NCBI GenBank assembly: GCA_964521255.1
Contig: CAZFRM010000006.1
Coordinates: 133,451 to 197,450 of the forward strand
DNA: 64,000 nucleotides
Source: ZC4RG29 sp964521255
GTDB lineage: Bacteria; Bacteroidota; Bacteroidia; Cytophagales; Cyclobacteriaceae
Direction: 5' to 3'
Shown: positions 16,817 to 26,245 of the stretch, in pieces
Position numbering within the stretch: the stretch's first letter is position 1
Layout: each line of letters begins with the position of its first letter
The notes under the pieces: model-generated
What the model was told of the DNA's origin: nothing
The model's input: the letters and a program-made list of their open reading frames with translations, nothing else
Databases searched by the model: none
Made by a program: the position numbers and the translations under genes

Positions 16817-18226
16817 TTACTTTTCTGTTACATTTTCCGCGATGATCTCTTTGATATCCATGATGATTTTCCTGGCTAGTGTATCGGCCTTTACCTGGAG
16901 ATCGGATTCCGCATAGATTCTTATGATCGGTTCTGTATTTGATTTGCGCAGGTGGACCCATTCGGCATCAAATTCTATTTTTACACCATCAACCGTATTG
17001 ATTGGCTGTTTCTTATATTTCTTTTTCACCTCTTCCAGTACATAATCTACATCTATGTCGGTCGTTAATTCAATTTTGTTTTTAGAGATAATATAGTTTG
17101 GATAACTTCCTCTTAAACGCGAGGCAGGAATTTTCAGTTTAGCCAAATGTGAAAGAAACAATGCAATGCCAACAAGCGCGTCGCGTCCATAATGCAAGTC
17201 AGGATAGATGACACCACCGTTTCCTTCTCCGCCAATCACAGCCTCACATTCCTTCATCATTTTAACAACATTCACTTCGCCAACCGCTGCAGAAAAATAT
17301 TGTCCGCCCATTTTTTCTGTAACATCGCGTAAGGCGCGGGTTGATGAAAGATTAGAAACGGTATTACCCTTTTTCTTCTTATGATTCTTTAAAACATAAT
17401 CAGCTACGGCTACCAATGTATATTCTTCTCCAAAGGGATTTCCATCTTCACATATTAAGGCAAGACGATCTACATCCGGATCAACAACAATACCTAAATC
17501 AAAATTACCTTTCAGTACCTCACGACTTATGTCAGTAAGATGTTCGGGCAGTGGCTCAGGGTTATGAGGAAAATGACCGGTGGGCTCACAATAAATTTCT
17601 TTAACTGTAACGCCCAGAGCTTCAAGCAACATTGGAACGGCAATTCCTCCTGTTGAGTTTACCGCATCTACTACTACTTTAAAATTTCTGTTCCTGATCT
17701 CCTCGACCTCCACCAAAGGTAGCGCGAGAATCAAATCAATATGTTTTTTAATGTAAGTATCGTCCTTCTTGTATTCTCCCAATTTCGTTACAGGCGAAAA
17801 TTCGAAATGTTCGCCTTCTGCAATGCGCAATATTTCCTCACCGTCTTTGCCTGAAATAAATTCGCCTTTGTTGTCCAAAAGTTTTAAAGCATTCCATTGA
17901 ACGGGATTATGACTTGCGGTGATAATAATTCCTCCCGAAGCTTTTTCAAGGGGAACTGCAATTTCTACGGTTGGCGTGGTAGAAAGGCCCAGATCAATAA
18001 CATCGATTCCCATACCCAAAAGCGTGGAAACCACAAGATTGTTCACCATCTCACCGGATGGCCTTGCGTCACGCCCGATCACCACACGTATGGATTCTTT
18101 CTTATTTTTCTTTAGCAACTCGCCATAAGCGGCAGCAAACTTCACAATGTCTAATGGGGTCAGGTTGTCCGAAGGCTTTCCGCCAATCGTTCCCCGAATT
18201 CCTGAAATCGATTTAATTAAGGCCAC
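16817..18226 (-). CDS. glmM: Phosphoglucosamine mutase
   Basis: This 469-residue alpha-phosphohexomutase starts LIKSISGIRGTIGG. It has the active-site serine loop IIITASHNPVQWNALKLL (phospho-Ser about residue 106), the metal loop IVVDPDVDRLALI, the sugar-binding GGEGNGGVIYPDLHYGRDAL and the phosphate-binding RKSNTEPIIRIY. These fit GlmM-type enzymes, which make glucosamine-1-phosphate for cell-wall precursors; phosphomannomutase activity cannot be excluded. It is followed closely by the cysteine desulfurase. Confidence 0.9.
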   Translation of the reverse strand: MALIKSISGIRGTIGGKPSDNLTPLDIVKFAAAYGELLKKNKKESIRVVIGRDARPSGEMVNNLVVSTLLGMGIDVIDLGLSTTPTVEIAVPLEKASGGIIITASHNPVQWNALKLLDNKGEFISGKDGEEILRIAEGEHFEFSPVTKLGEYKKDDTYIKKHIDLILALPLVEVEEIRNRNFKVVVDAVNSTGGIAVPMLLEALGVTVKEIYCEPTGHFPHNPEPLPEHLTDISREVLKGNFDLGIVVDPDVDRLALICEDGNPFGEEYTLVAVADYVLKNHKKKKGNTVSNLSSTRALRDVTEKMGGQYFSAAVGEVNVVKMMKECEAVIGGEGNGGVIYPDLHYGRDALVGIALFLSHLAKLKIPASRLRGSYPNYIISKNKIELTTDIDVDYVLEEVKKKYKKQPINTVDGVKIEFDAEWVHLRKSNTEPIIRIYAESDLQVKADTLARKIIMDIKEIIAENVTEK

Positions 18227-18259
18227 AGTAGTTTTATTTGATCTTTTTTATTGGGGTAG

Positions 18260-18267
18260 CAAAATTA
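18260..18267 (-). promoter_or_regulatory. Putative -7 box for glmM (TAATTTTG on minus strand)
   Basis: On the minus strand TAATTTTG fits TANNTTTG, 33 bases before the glmM ATG. A -33 element is not obvious. This is the only gene start near enough to use it. Confidence 0.4.
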
Positions 18268-18356
18268 AACTTTTTACCGAAGTATGTTTGCTGTCTTTAG
18301 CGCAGATTATTTTTGCTCTGGAAGCTAACGGGTAAATGCAGTGAAAAGATAGGTGG

Positions 18357-18602
18357 CTATTGAAATTTATTTTTCTTCTTTACTTCTGGCAAAGCTTTCT
18401 GATCCACCTCAACCTTTCCACAGGCTTCACCAGCGGAAAGGTCTCTTCCACAATAACCACATGCAGCTCCCTCTTTCTTCAGCCACGGACTTTGAGATGC
18501 GCAAGTACCCCTGAATTCACCTCCCTTTATAAACAGGAGCCGAACTGAAAGAAGCACAAAGAAAAGTGCCATAATCCCAATGCTCAGAAGAACAACTGCC
18601 AT
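18357..18602 (-). CDS. Small membrane-anchored Cys-rich protein
   Basis: This 81-residue protein has one N-terminal membrane helix (VVLLSIGIMALFFVLLSVRLLF). A soluble tail has four Cys, including CGYCGRDLS and a Cys in RGTCASQS, which could bind a metal or form disulfides. Similar short proteins are widespread in Bacteroidota and often annotated as membrane or secreted proteins; their role is unknown. It is transcribed away from mazG and lies in its own gap after glmM. Confidence 0.75.
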   Translation of the reverse strand: MAVVLLSIGIMALFFVLLSVRLLFIKGGEFRGTCASQSPWLKKEGAACGYCGRDLSAGEACGKVEVDQKALPEVKKKNKFQ

Positions 18603-18674
18603 GATTCCTTATTTTTGTTTCAAAGTTAGTTAACGGTTAGAGAACATCCGCTTTACGCAATAAGTTTAAATAAC

Positions 18675-19490
18675 ATGCAAAAACCACGATCATTACCTGA
18701 TTTAGACAGGCCAAATAAATTGCAGGCTTTTGACAGGCTCCTTACCATTATGGACGAACTTCGTGAGAATTGTCCATGGGATAAGAAACAAACACTCGAG
18801 AGCCTTCGACACCTCACGGTGGAAGAAACCTACGAACTTTCAGATTCAATCCTCGATGGTGATCTTGTAGAGATAAAGAAAGAACTGGGGGATTTGTTAC
18901 TACATATAATTTTTTATTCCCGGATTGCCTCTGAATTGAAGGCCTTTGACATTTCAGACGTTATTCAATCATTGTGTGAGAAACTTGTGGAGCGTCATCC
19001 GCATATTTATGGAGATGTAATTGCAGAAGATGAGGAAACGGTTAAAGCAAATTGGGAAAAAATTAAATTGAAAAAGGGGAGCAAGTCTGTACTAGCGGGT
19101 GTACCCACTTCACTTCCAGCACTGGTAAAGGCCATGCGTATCCAGGATAAAGCCAGGGGAGTTGGTTTTGATTGGGAAAAGAAGCAACAGGTTTGGGAAA
19201 AGGTTGAAGAAGAAATGCATGAGTTTAAAAATGAGTTCAATGTGGAGTCGGAGGGTCCGATAGATAAGAAGAAAGCAATGGAAGAGTTTGGTGATCTTTT
19301 ATTTTCACTGGTAAACTACGCACGCTTTATCGATATCGATCCTGAAGAAGCCCTGGAACGCACTAACAAAAAATTCATAAAGCGATTTCAATATCTCGAA
19401 ACAGAGTCGGCAAGGGACGGGAAAAAACTTGGCGAAATGTCATTGGCGGAAATGGACAAATATTGGAATAAGGCCAAGACTATTGGCTGA
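18675..19490 (+). CDS. mazG: Nucleoside triphosphate pyrophosphohydrolase
   Basis: This 271-residue protein contains two MazG helices-bundle domains. The first has RENCPWDKKQTLESLRHL, then the EEtYEL and ELGDLLLHIIFYS acidic metal-binding motifs. The second is EEFGDLLFSLVNYARFIDID with AMEEFGDL. MazG hydrolyses (d)NTPs to the monophosphate and pyrophosphate and lowers ppGpp in E. coli. The length matches MazG (about 265). The ATG at 18675 directly precedes QKPRSLPDLDRPNKLQAF. Confidence 0.95.
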   Translation: MQKPRSLPDLDRPNKLQAFDRLLTIMDELRENCPWDKKQTLESLRHLTVEETYELSDSILDGDLVEIKKELGDLLLHIIFYSRIASELKAFDISDVIQSLCEKLVERHPHIYGDVIAEDEETVKANWEKIKLKKGSKSVLAGVPTSLPALVKAMRIQDKARGVGFDWEKKQQVWEKVEEEMHEFKNEFNVESEGPIDKKKAMEEFGDLLFSLVNYARFIDIDPEEALERTNKKFIKRFQYLETESARDGKKLGEMSLAEMDKYWNKAKTIG

Positions 19491-19765
19491 ATAGTTTGTG
19501 ACCCAACATCACCCTCTCCCTACCATAAATTGATATTATACTGTACTACTTGTCACGTAATATTTATTTGTAATTGCAACAAAAAAGTGAGTAAGGAAAC
19601 TTATTTCTAAAGATATCCTGAATTTAATTGCATTTGGTCAAACGGATTGAGCGGGATGTGATTGTAAGTTTCAAGTTTACCTTCTAAGATTTCTTATACA
19701 CAGTCAAAATTTTTATAAGCAAGGGTTTAGGATAGGGCATGTATGTTTCGGCAGGCCTTATCTGC
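19491..19765 (+). other. Long intergenic stretch without a visible gene
   Basis: This stretch of about 275 bases between mazG and the next kinase is AT-rich. I found no ORF of note, repeat or RNA structure in it. A promoter for the downstream kinase begins at its right end. Confidence 0.5.
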
Positions 19766-19794
19766 TTGACAGCGAATCGGATTACTTAAATTTG
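19766..19794 (+). promoter_or_regulatory. Bacteroidota-type promoter for the first paralogous kinase
   Basis: A TTG at 19766-19768 (within TTGACA) and TAAATTTG at 19787-19794 are separated by 18 bases. This fits the Bacteroidota sigma-A consensus (TTG, 17-23 bases, TANNTTTG). The coding start follows 18 bases later. It is the best full promoter I can see in the window. Confidence 0.6.
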
Positions 19795-19812
19795 TCACTA
19801 TTTTACACATGA

Positions 19813-21540
19813 ATGAAGATTCCTTTTAAAGAGGTTATCCGCGATTTGATTATAGGGAAAAACCGTTACGTCGCCTCAAGGGTGCAATTCAGAAATGCCA
19901 TACTCCGCGGCATTGTTTCCATCATAGCTTTTGTTGTAGGTCTCATTTTTACTGTGATAGATGTACTCACTGAAATTCAGGGAAACTTTGTTTGGTACGC
20001 AGCACTTATGGGTCTTGCCCTCTTTGTTTTTTGGCTCAATCGGATTCAGCGATATACCTCGTCGAGTATTACACTTATCCTGTTAAGCAATGGTATTATT
20101 TACTTGTTTGCATCAAGCGAAAGTGCTGCAAGTGGAGTTTTTTTCTTTTTCTTGGCTATCGGACTCAGTACACTTGTTTTGTTTGGGTATAAAAATCGTA
20201 ACCTCGGTTTTCTGTTAGCAGGTGTATCTTATGCATTGGCGATAACTGCATACCTGGGAATATTGCCCCTCAGGGCCTACGTTGATTATTCGACTGAGTA
20301 TATTAAAATAAATTTCATTGCAACTCTGACAATAGCATACCTGGTTTCAATTCTTACAATTTATTTCTCTATTCAGTTACATCATGATATAGAAGCGAAT
20401 CTTCGCACCAGCGAGCAATCTTTGCTTTTAACATCAGAAGAATTGAAGCGAAGCCGTGAGCGTTTTCAGATGGCCGTAGAAGGATCGGGGGCGGCGATTT
20501 ATGAGTGGAATTTGCAAACCGGATTTATTTACCTCGCGCCGGAGTACAAAAAAATACTGGAGTATGATGTTGATGATTTGCACAATCTTACCATTGATAA
20601 ATATTTAGCATTAATTCACCCGGAAGATTTACAGCGCATAAAGGGAATTTACCACCAACATGCTATAACGCGTCAACCCTATCAATCTGAATTGCGATTA
20701 AAGACGAAAGGGGGCAGTTACAAATGGGTTTCGGGCACTGGTGTATCAAAATTTAATGAAAAGGGGCAGCAAATTCTTATTGTAGGTTCAATTGTAGACA
20801 TCGACGAAAGAAAGATGGCGGAGCAACAAATAAGACTGCAAAATGATTTGTTAGCTAAAGCAAATGAGGAACTGGATCGTTTTGTTTACAGCGCCTCACA
20901 CGACTTACGTGCACCGTTAAGTTCTTTGATGGGATTGATCAGTGTTGCAGAAAAAACCGGCAACACTGAAGAGATTATGCTTTGCCTGGAAATGATGAAG
21001 AAGCGTGTACACACGATGGAAAATTTTATTCGTGAAATAACAGACTACTCCAGAAATTCAAGGTTAGGCGTTGATCTTAAAGAAGTAAATGTCCGTCAAT
21101 TGGTGCTGGGAGTTGTAGAGAGTTTGAAGTTTACAAATGGAGCAGAACGAATTAAAGTTAATCTTAATGTTTTGCCAGAGTTGGAATTTTTGACGGATGC
21201 TAATCGTCTTAAAGTCATCGTTAACAACCTTGTAGCGAACGCAATAAAATATCATGATTATGCTAAGGAAGATCCGTTTATTGAGGTGACGGCAGAACGA
21301 GATACTGATCAGTACATCCTCTCTGTAAAAGATAACGGAATAGGAATAGGTTGGGAACACCAGGAAAAGATTTTCAATATGTTTTACAGAGCCTCAGAGA
21401 AGTCGGAGGGATCTGGTCTGGGCCTTTATATTGTAAAAGAGACGCTTGCAAAACTGACGGGTAAAATCACAGTTCAGTCACAACAAGGAGAGGGCTCAAC
21501 GTTTGTGATTTCTTTGCCGCTTCATCCGGTCGAGGTATAA
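19813..21540 (+). CDS. Membrane PAS sensor histidine kinase
   Basis: This encodes 575 residues. About six membrane helices fill residues 25-195, then a short coiled coil, a PAS_3-type domain (about 215-335: MAVEGSGAAIYEWNLQTGFIY and YKWVSGTGVSKFNE), and the kinase core. The H box is FVYSASHDLRAPLSSL (His about 363), the N box LVANAIKYHD, G1 VKDNGIGIG, and G2 GSGLGLYIVKETL. The next gene is a paralogue lacking the PAS domain, with the same N-terminal IIGKN/IIGEN motif and the same DRFVYS(A/T)SHDLRAPL core. No response regulator is adjacent. Confidence 0.93.
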   Translation: MKIPFKEVIRDLIIGKNRYVASRVQFRNAILRGIVSIIAFVVGLIFTVIDVLTEIQGNFVWYAALMGLALFVFWLNRIQRYTSSSITLILLSNGIIYLFASSESAASGVFFFFLAIGLSTLVLFGYKNRNLGFLLAGVSYALAITAYLGILPLRAYVDYSTEYIKINFIATLTIAYLVSILTIYFSIQLHHDIEANLRTSEQSLLLTSEELKRSRERFQMAVEGSGAAIYEWNLQTGFIYLAPEYKKILEYDVDDLHNLTIDKYLALIHPEDLQRIKGIYHQHAITRQPYQSELRLKTKGGSYKWVSGTGVSKFNEKGQQILIVGSIVDIDERKMAEQQIRLQNDLLAKANEELDRFVYSASHDLRAPLSSLMGLISVAEKTGNTEEIMLCLEMMKKRVHTMENFIREITDYSRNSRLGVDLKEVNVRQLVLGVVESLKFTNGAERIKVNLNVLPELEFLTDANRLKVIVNNLVANAIKYHDYAKEDPFIEVTAERDTDQYILSVKDNGIGIGWEHQEKIFNMFYRASEKSEGSGLGLYIVKETLAKLTGKITVQSQQGEGSTFVISLPLHPVEV

Positions 21541-21627
21541 GTAACTTCGATTTTTGGTTATTAAGAAGAAAACTTGCATACATATCTTGTAGAGCACATT
21601 TATCAATATCAGAAATAAGCCTTTCTC

Positions 21628-21635
21628 TATTTTTG
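21628..21635 (+). promoter_or_regulatory. Putative -7 box (TATTTTTG) for the second paralogous kinase
   Basis: TATTTTTG fits TANNTTTG and ends 21 bases before the ATG at 21657. No convincing -33 TTG is seen. If real, the second kinase is transcribed separately from its paralogue. Confidence 0.4.
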
Positions 21636-21656
21636 CCTGGTTGAAAATTGCCAGTA

Positions 21657-22940
21657 ATGGGTTTGAAGAGAGCGATGCGCAATTTAATTATCGGTGAAAA
21701 TCATTTCATTGAATATTACGAAGAATACCAACAGGTCATTCTTTGTGGCCGGTTTGCCCTGATCGGAATTTTAGCTTGCTCGATCCTGGGAGCAATTGAA
21801 CTGGTTCAAGGTAGCTACGCTGCAGTTCTCGTCCTTGGTTTATCTAACGTATGTCTTGCGGCTTGTGTGGTTCTGCATCGTGCAGGCAAACATGACTTAG
21901 CTCATTATTTTTTACTTGTACCCGTTAATATTACAGCCTACCTTCTCGCCTCTAGTGAAGAAGTGGGCAAAGGAGCCTTTGTTCATTTTATTTCCTTAGC
22001 GCTTGTGGCATTTATTGTATTTGGATACTACCACCGAAAATCTGCGCTACTGTTTGCAGTATTTACATTTATTCTTTTGATCCTTGCCTACTTTACTGAT
22101 TTTTCAGTTTTGCCTTTTCGTCACTACGATGAAAAAACAATATTGTACATGCGGTTTACAAATTTTGCAATAGCATCATTGGTTTGTATAGCAGGCGTTT
22201 TTATGTTGATTCGGTTGAATCATAAAAACTCCGTGAAGCTTGTCGAGAACTATAAACTTTTAACAAAAGTCAATACCGAACTTGATCGGTTTGTTTATAG
22301 TACCTCGCATGACCTGAGGGCGCCATTAACGTCAATTCTCGGTCTCATTAACATTGCTGACATGTCAAACGAAATGAGTGACACAAAGCGATACTTAGGC
22401 ATGATGAGAGACCGCGTCCATTTACTCGATAAATTTATTAAGGATATAACCGATTATTCACGGAACAATAGAGTAGATATTGAGCATAAGAAAGTGAACC
22501 TTGCAAAGGTAGCACAAGAAGTTTGGGATTTATTAAGGCATACACCAGAGGCTCAACATGTAGCTTTTCAACTGGAGATACCGGAAAATGTAGAAGTTGA
22601 ATCGGACGAGAACCGGCTTAAAACGGTTCTGCTTAACCTGATTTCAAATGCCATCCGGTACCAGGATAAGAAAAAATTTAACCAGTATGTAAAGCTTTGC
22701 TATCAATTGAATGGCAAGGGCTATAACATCAAGGTGGAGGATAATGGACAAGGTATCGACCCGGTCTATCACAACAAGATTTTTGACATGTTCTTCCGGG
22801 CGAATGAGACTTCAAAAGGTTCCGGGCTTGGACTGTATATCGTTAAGGAAACGATAACCAAGCTATCAGGAACCATACAAATAGAATCAGCTCCCGGGGT
22901 AGGATCGACTTTTACTGTCAAACTTCCTTACCTGAACTAA
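21657..22940 (+). CDS. Membrane sensor histidine kinase (PAS-less paralogue)
   Basis: This encodes 427 residues from the ATG at 21657; an alternative TTG at 21648 would add three. The N-terminal helices occupy about residues 28-190 and lead directly to the kinase core: FVYSTSHDLRAPLTSI (His about 217), LLNLISNAIRYQDKKK, VEDNGQGIDPVYHNKI and GSGLGLYIVKETI. The start MGLKRAMRNLIIGENHF mirrors FKEVIRDLIIGKNRYV in the upstream kinase, which argues for tandem duplication followed by PAS loss or gain. No receiver protein lies nearby. Confidence 0.92.
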   Translation: MGLKRAMRNLIIGENHFIEYYEEYQQVILCGRFALIGILACSILGAIELVQGSYAAVLVLGLSNVCLAACVVLHRAGKHDLAHYFLLVPVNITAYLLASSEEVGKGAFVHFISLALVAFIVFGYYHRKSALLFAVFTFILLILAYFTDFSVLPFRHYDEKTILYMRFTNFAIASLVCIAGVFMLIRLNHKNSVKLVENYKLLTKVNTELDRFVYSTSHDLRAPLTSILGLINIADMSNEMSDTKRYLGMMRDRVHLLDKFIKDITDYSRNNRVDIEHKKVNLAKVAQEVWDLLRHTPEAQHVAFQLEIPENVEVESDENRLKTVLLNLISNAIRYQDKKKFNQYVKLCYQLNGKGYNIKVEDNGQGIDPVYHNKIFDMFFRANETSKGSGLGLYIVKETITKLSGTIQIESAPGVGSTFTVKLPYLN

Positions 22941-23005
22941 CAACTGTTATCTTTTAATGATTTAAAAAACACCTGAACAGGATTATTCGCTGTGGGGTAA
23001 ACATT

Positions 23006-23013
23006 TATATTTG
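23006..23013 (+). promoter_or_regulatory. Putative -7 box (TATATTTG) next to the glycyl-tRNA synthetase start
   Basis: TATATTTG fits TANNTTTG exactly and ends only six bases before the ATG at 23020. A start point at the usual spacing would leave almost no leader, so the mRNA could be leaderless. I do not see a clear -33 TTG. Confidence 0.4.
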
Positions 23014-23019
23014 CCCCCT

Positions 23020-24564
23020 ATGGCAAATCAAGAAGATAATCTTTTTAGAAACGTAATCTCCCATGCTAAGGAGTATGGGTTCATTTTTCCTTCAAGTGAA
23101 ATCTATGACGGACTTAGTGCTGTGTATGACTATGGTCAGAACGGAGCTGAGCTTAAGAACAATATAAAGGATTACTGGTGGAAGTTCATGACCATGCTTC
23201 ACGATAACATCGTGGGCATTGATGCGGCTATTTTCATGCACCCCACCACATGGAAAGCTTCGGGTCACGTAGATGCCTTTAACGATCCCATGATCGACAA
23301 CAAAGACTCCAAGAAACGTTACCGTGCTGATGTGCTGATTGAAGAAGCGGTCAGTAAAATGGAAGAGAAAATTGAAAAGGAAGTTGAGAAAGCCGCCAAA
23401 CGTTTTGGTGATTCATTTGATAAAGAAAAATTTGTAGCTACTAATCCCCGTGTACTTGAATATCAAAAGAAGATAGAAGAAACGAACGCGAGGCTCAAGG
23501 ATGCTATGGGCAATTCAGACATGGCAGCAATGAAACAGTTGATTGTTGACCTAGAAATTGCTGATCCCCTTTCCGGCTCGCGCAACTGGACGGATGTACG
23601 CCAGTTCAATCTTATGTTCTCCACCGAGATTGGATCGCTTGCCGAAGAAGCAAACAAGATTTATTTACGCCCGGAAACAGCGCAGGGAATTTTTGTGAAT
23701 TTTCTCAATGTGCAGAAGACGGGAAGAATGAAAATTCCTTTTGGTATTGCACAAATTGGAAAAGCATTCAGGAACGAAATCGTTGCACGCCAGTTCATCT
23801 TTCGAATGCGTGAATTTGAGCAGATGGAGATGCAGTTCTTCGTTAAGCCGGGTGAAGAAATGAAGTGGTACGAATTCTGGAAAGAGAAGCGAATGAAATG
23901 GCATCAAACGTTAGGACTGGGTGCAGAAAATTATCGTTTCTTTAATCACCTGAACCTGGCCCACTATGCCAATGCAGCATGCGACATTCAATTTAATTTC
24001 CCTATTGGCTTTAAGGAGTTGGAAGGAATTCACTCGCGAACAGATTTTGATTTGAAGAGTCATGAAAAATATTCAGGAAAAAAACTGCAGTACTTTGATT
24101 CAGAAGACAATCAGAGTTTTATTCCTTATGTAATAGAGACATCTATTGGACTTGATAGAATGTTCCTTGCTGTTCTGTCCAAATCATACAAAGAAGAAAA
24201 GCTTGAAGATGGAAGCGAGCGCGTTGTGTTAAGAATTCCACCACCGTTAGCGCCGAATAAAGTTGCCATTCTGCCGCTTGTTAAAAAAGATGGTCTTCCT
24301 GAAAAAGCCATGGCCATTATGAATGATTTAAAATTTGATCTTCGCTGCTTTTATGAAGAGAAAGATGCCATCGGCAAACGGTACAGAAGACAAGATGCCA
24401 TTGGTACACCTTACTGTGTTACCATCGATCATCAGACTTTACAAGACGACACAGTTACCATCCGCGATCGTGACAGCATGAAGCAGGAGCGCGTTAAGAT
24501 TTCAGATATAAAAGGGAAACTTGTAGATGCGTGCTCTATCAACTCAATTCTCAAGAAAATATAA
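23020..24564 (+). CDS. glyS: Glycyl-tRNA synthetase (single-chain class II)
   Basis: This 514-residue enzyme is of the alpha2 type. Class II motif 2 is seen as GKAFRNEIVARQFIFRMREF, flanked by YLRPETAQGIFVNF, and motif 3 as IETSIGLDRMFLAVL. The C-terminal anticodon-binding domain includes VAILPLVKKDGLPEKAM and RYRRQDAIGTPYCVTID. It charges tRNA-Gly with glycine. The ATG at 23020 is preferred over a TTG nine bases upstream, which lies in the putative -7 box. Confidence 0.96.
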   Translation: MANQEDNLFRNVISHAKEYGFIFPSSEIYDGLSAVYDYGQNGAELKNNIKDYWWKFMTMLHDNIVGIDAAIFMHPTTWKASGHVDAFNDPMIDNKDSKKRYRADVLIEEAVSKMEEKIEKEVEKAAKRFGDSFDKEKFVATNPRVLEYQKKIEETNARLKDAMGNSDMAAMKQLIVDLEIADPLSGSRNWTDVRQFNLMFSTEIGSLAEEANKIYLRPETAQGIFVNFLNVQKTGRMKIPFGIAQIGKAFRNEIVARQFIFRMREFEQMEMQFFVKPGEEMKWYEFWKEKRMKWHQTLGLGAENYRFFNHLNLAHYANAACDIQFNFPIGFKELEGIHSRTDFDLKSHEKYSGKKLQYFDSEDNQSFIPYVIETSIGLDRMFLAVLSKSYKEEKLEDGSERVVLRIPPPLAPNKVAILPLVKKDGLPEKAMAIMNDLKFDLRCFYEEKDAIGKRYRRQDAIGTPYCVTIDHQTLQDDTVTIRDRDSMKQERVKISDIKGKLVDACSINSILKKI

Positions 24565-24576
24565 ACTATAAAATTT

Positions 24577-24630
24577 CTTAGTGTCGTTGTGCCTTCGTGG
24601 CGCCTGTGTTTTTGCCACAAAGACACTAAG
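24577..24630. repeat. CTTAGTGTC quasi-palindrome, likely terminator
   Basis: CTTAGTGTC (24577-24585) pairs with GACACTAAG (24622-24630). The flanking GTTGTG/CACAAA adds to the stem, and the loop carries the words CCTTCGTGGC and TTTTTGCCAC. The following GTCACAAAGAATACAAGG repeats part of the vocabulary. It lies 13 bases after the glycyl-tRNA synthetase stop and probably ends that transcript. The remaining bases to the dGTPase gene show nothing clear. Confidence 0.7.
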
Positions 24631-24784
24631 TCACAAAGAATACAAGGATAATCTATCCTGAACAAAAACTTTCAGTCGAATCACCCGCTACGCTTTTTGA
24701 TTTTAGCTGCTGTAATGTGTATTGATTTCGTGTTGAAAGAATAGGAAAGAATGCTAAACTTGTGACTTAAATTGTTACCACAGA

Positions 24785-26113
24785 GTGAACTGGACCCAAT
24801 TACTTTCTTCTCAACGCACCGGTCAGAAAAAGCAAGCTTCGGAGCAATCACGGAGTGCATTTGAACAGGACTACGATCGCATTATTTTTTCGCACCCGTT
24901 CAGAAGATTGCAAGATAAGACGCAGGTTCATCCGCTTCCGGAACAGGATTTTGTTCATACGCGACTTACGCACAGCCTGGAGGTTTCGAGTGTTGGCCGT
25001 TCGTTAGGAAAAAAAGTTGGAGAGGTTCTTATCCAAAGACATTCAGCGCTTGGCCAACAATATTCCTTTTTCGATTTTGGAGCTATCGTGGCGGCTGCAT
25101 CATTAACGCATGATCTTGGCAACCCGCCCTTTGGGCACGCCGGTGAAGATGCTATCTCCGATTTTTTTGTGCATCATCCGCAAGGTCTGTATTTCAAAGA
25201 TAAAGTAACGGAAGCCGAGTGGAGTGATCTCATCAAATTTGAAGGCAATGCACAAGGCTTTCGCATATTGAATAAAAATCAGTATGGGTTGAAATTAACT
25301 TATGCAACACTGGGTGCTTTTACAAAATATCCATGTCCGTCTTTTTTCCCCGGAAGGAACAAATCAAAAAAGAGCCAGAAGAAATTTGGGTTTTTCCAAA
25401 CGGAAAAAAATGTTTTCGTTGAAATAGCCACTGATCTGGGTTTATGTAAAGTTGCAGATCAGGCATGGCAACGTCACCCCCTCGCATTTCTTGTTGAAGC
25501 GGCGGATGACATTTGTTATAGCATTATTGATTTAGAAGATGCATGCAGTTTATCACTTGTAAGTTTTGATGATACGGTAAGTTTACTGGCCTCAATTCTT
25601 AAAGATGATTTTAACCAGGAGAAACTGAATCGGCTTCATGGACAGAATCAGAAGATCGGAACGTTACGCGCCATGGCAATCAGCAAGCTTATTGAAGAAT
25701 GCACACAGGTATTTCTTGATAATGAGAAAGATTTAATGGATGGTAAGTTCGATCAGGCGCTAACTGATCAATGTCCGTCACAGAAATCGCTGGAAGCTAT
25801 TATCAACATCTCAGTCGAGAAAATTTATCGTGCCCGGCATGTTGTGGAGATTGAAACAGCCGGCCATGAAATACTTCCCGGACTGTTGGAGGAATTCACT
25901 AAAACAGGTATCCAACTCATGGATATCAAAAATGCGCCGCGCAAATATCAAAACATGGCACTCCTGCTTCCGGCAGAAATACGCTATGATTTGCAGCAGT
26001 CAGCGGGGGATTATTACACGATGCTCAGGCTTATAATTGATTTTGTATCCGGGCTAACAGACCGCCATGCCCTTGGCCTCTACCGGCAGATGAAAGGCTT
26101 CGGCAGGATATGA
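24785..26113 (+). CDS. dgt: Deoxyguanosinetriphosphate triphosphohydrolase-like HD hydrolase
   Basis: This 442-residue HD-domain protein starts at GTG 24785. HD motifs are visible as FRRLQDKTQVHPL with RLTHSLEVSSVGRSLG, then the paired His-Asp in SLTHDLGNPPFGHAGEDAI, and a later VEAADDICYSIIDLEDA carrying another metal-binding Asp. dGTPase hydrolyses dGTP to deoxyguanosine and triphosphate; some relatives prefer other dNTPs and can limit phage growth. It is monocistronic here, between glyS and the transporter gene. Confidence 0.92.
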   Translation: MNWTQLLSSQRTGQKKQASEQSRSAFEQDYDRIIFSHPFRRLQDKTQVHPLPEQDFVHTRLTHSLEVSSVGRSLGKKVGEVLIQRHSALGQQYSFFDFGAIVAAASLTHDLGNPPFGHAGEDAISDFFVHHPQGLYFKDKVTEAEWSDLIKFEGNAQGFRILNKNQYGLKLTYATLGAFTKYPCPSFFPGRNKSKKSQKKFGFFQTEKNVFVEIATDLGLCKVADQAWQRHPLAFLVEAADDICYSIIDLEDACSLSLVSFDDTVSLLASILKDDFNQEKLNRLHGQNQKIGTLRAMAISKLIEECTQVFLDNEKDLMDGKFDQALTDQCPSQKSLEAIINISVEKIYRARHVVEIETAGHEILPGLLEEFTKTGIQLMDIKNAPRKYQNMALLLPAEIRYDLQQSAGDYYTMLRLIIDFVSGLTDRHALGLYRQMKGFGRI

Positions 26114-26245
26114 AGGTTTGTGGGGAACGGAACAGGGAAACTTCAAAAAATTTTTAGCTTTACCCCTCATTTATAAAATGGCTCTTTTATTACTTAAGGA
26201 GTGTGATCTTTAACGTATCATAAATGTGCCTGTAAAGCGATTGAT

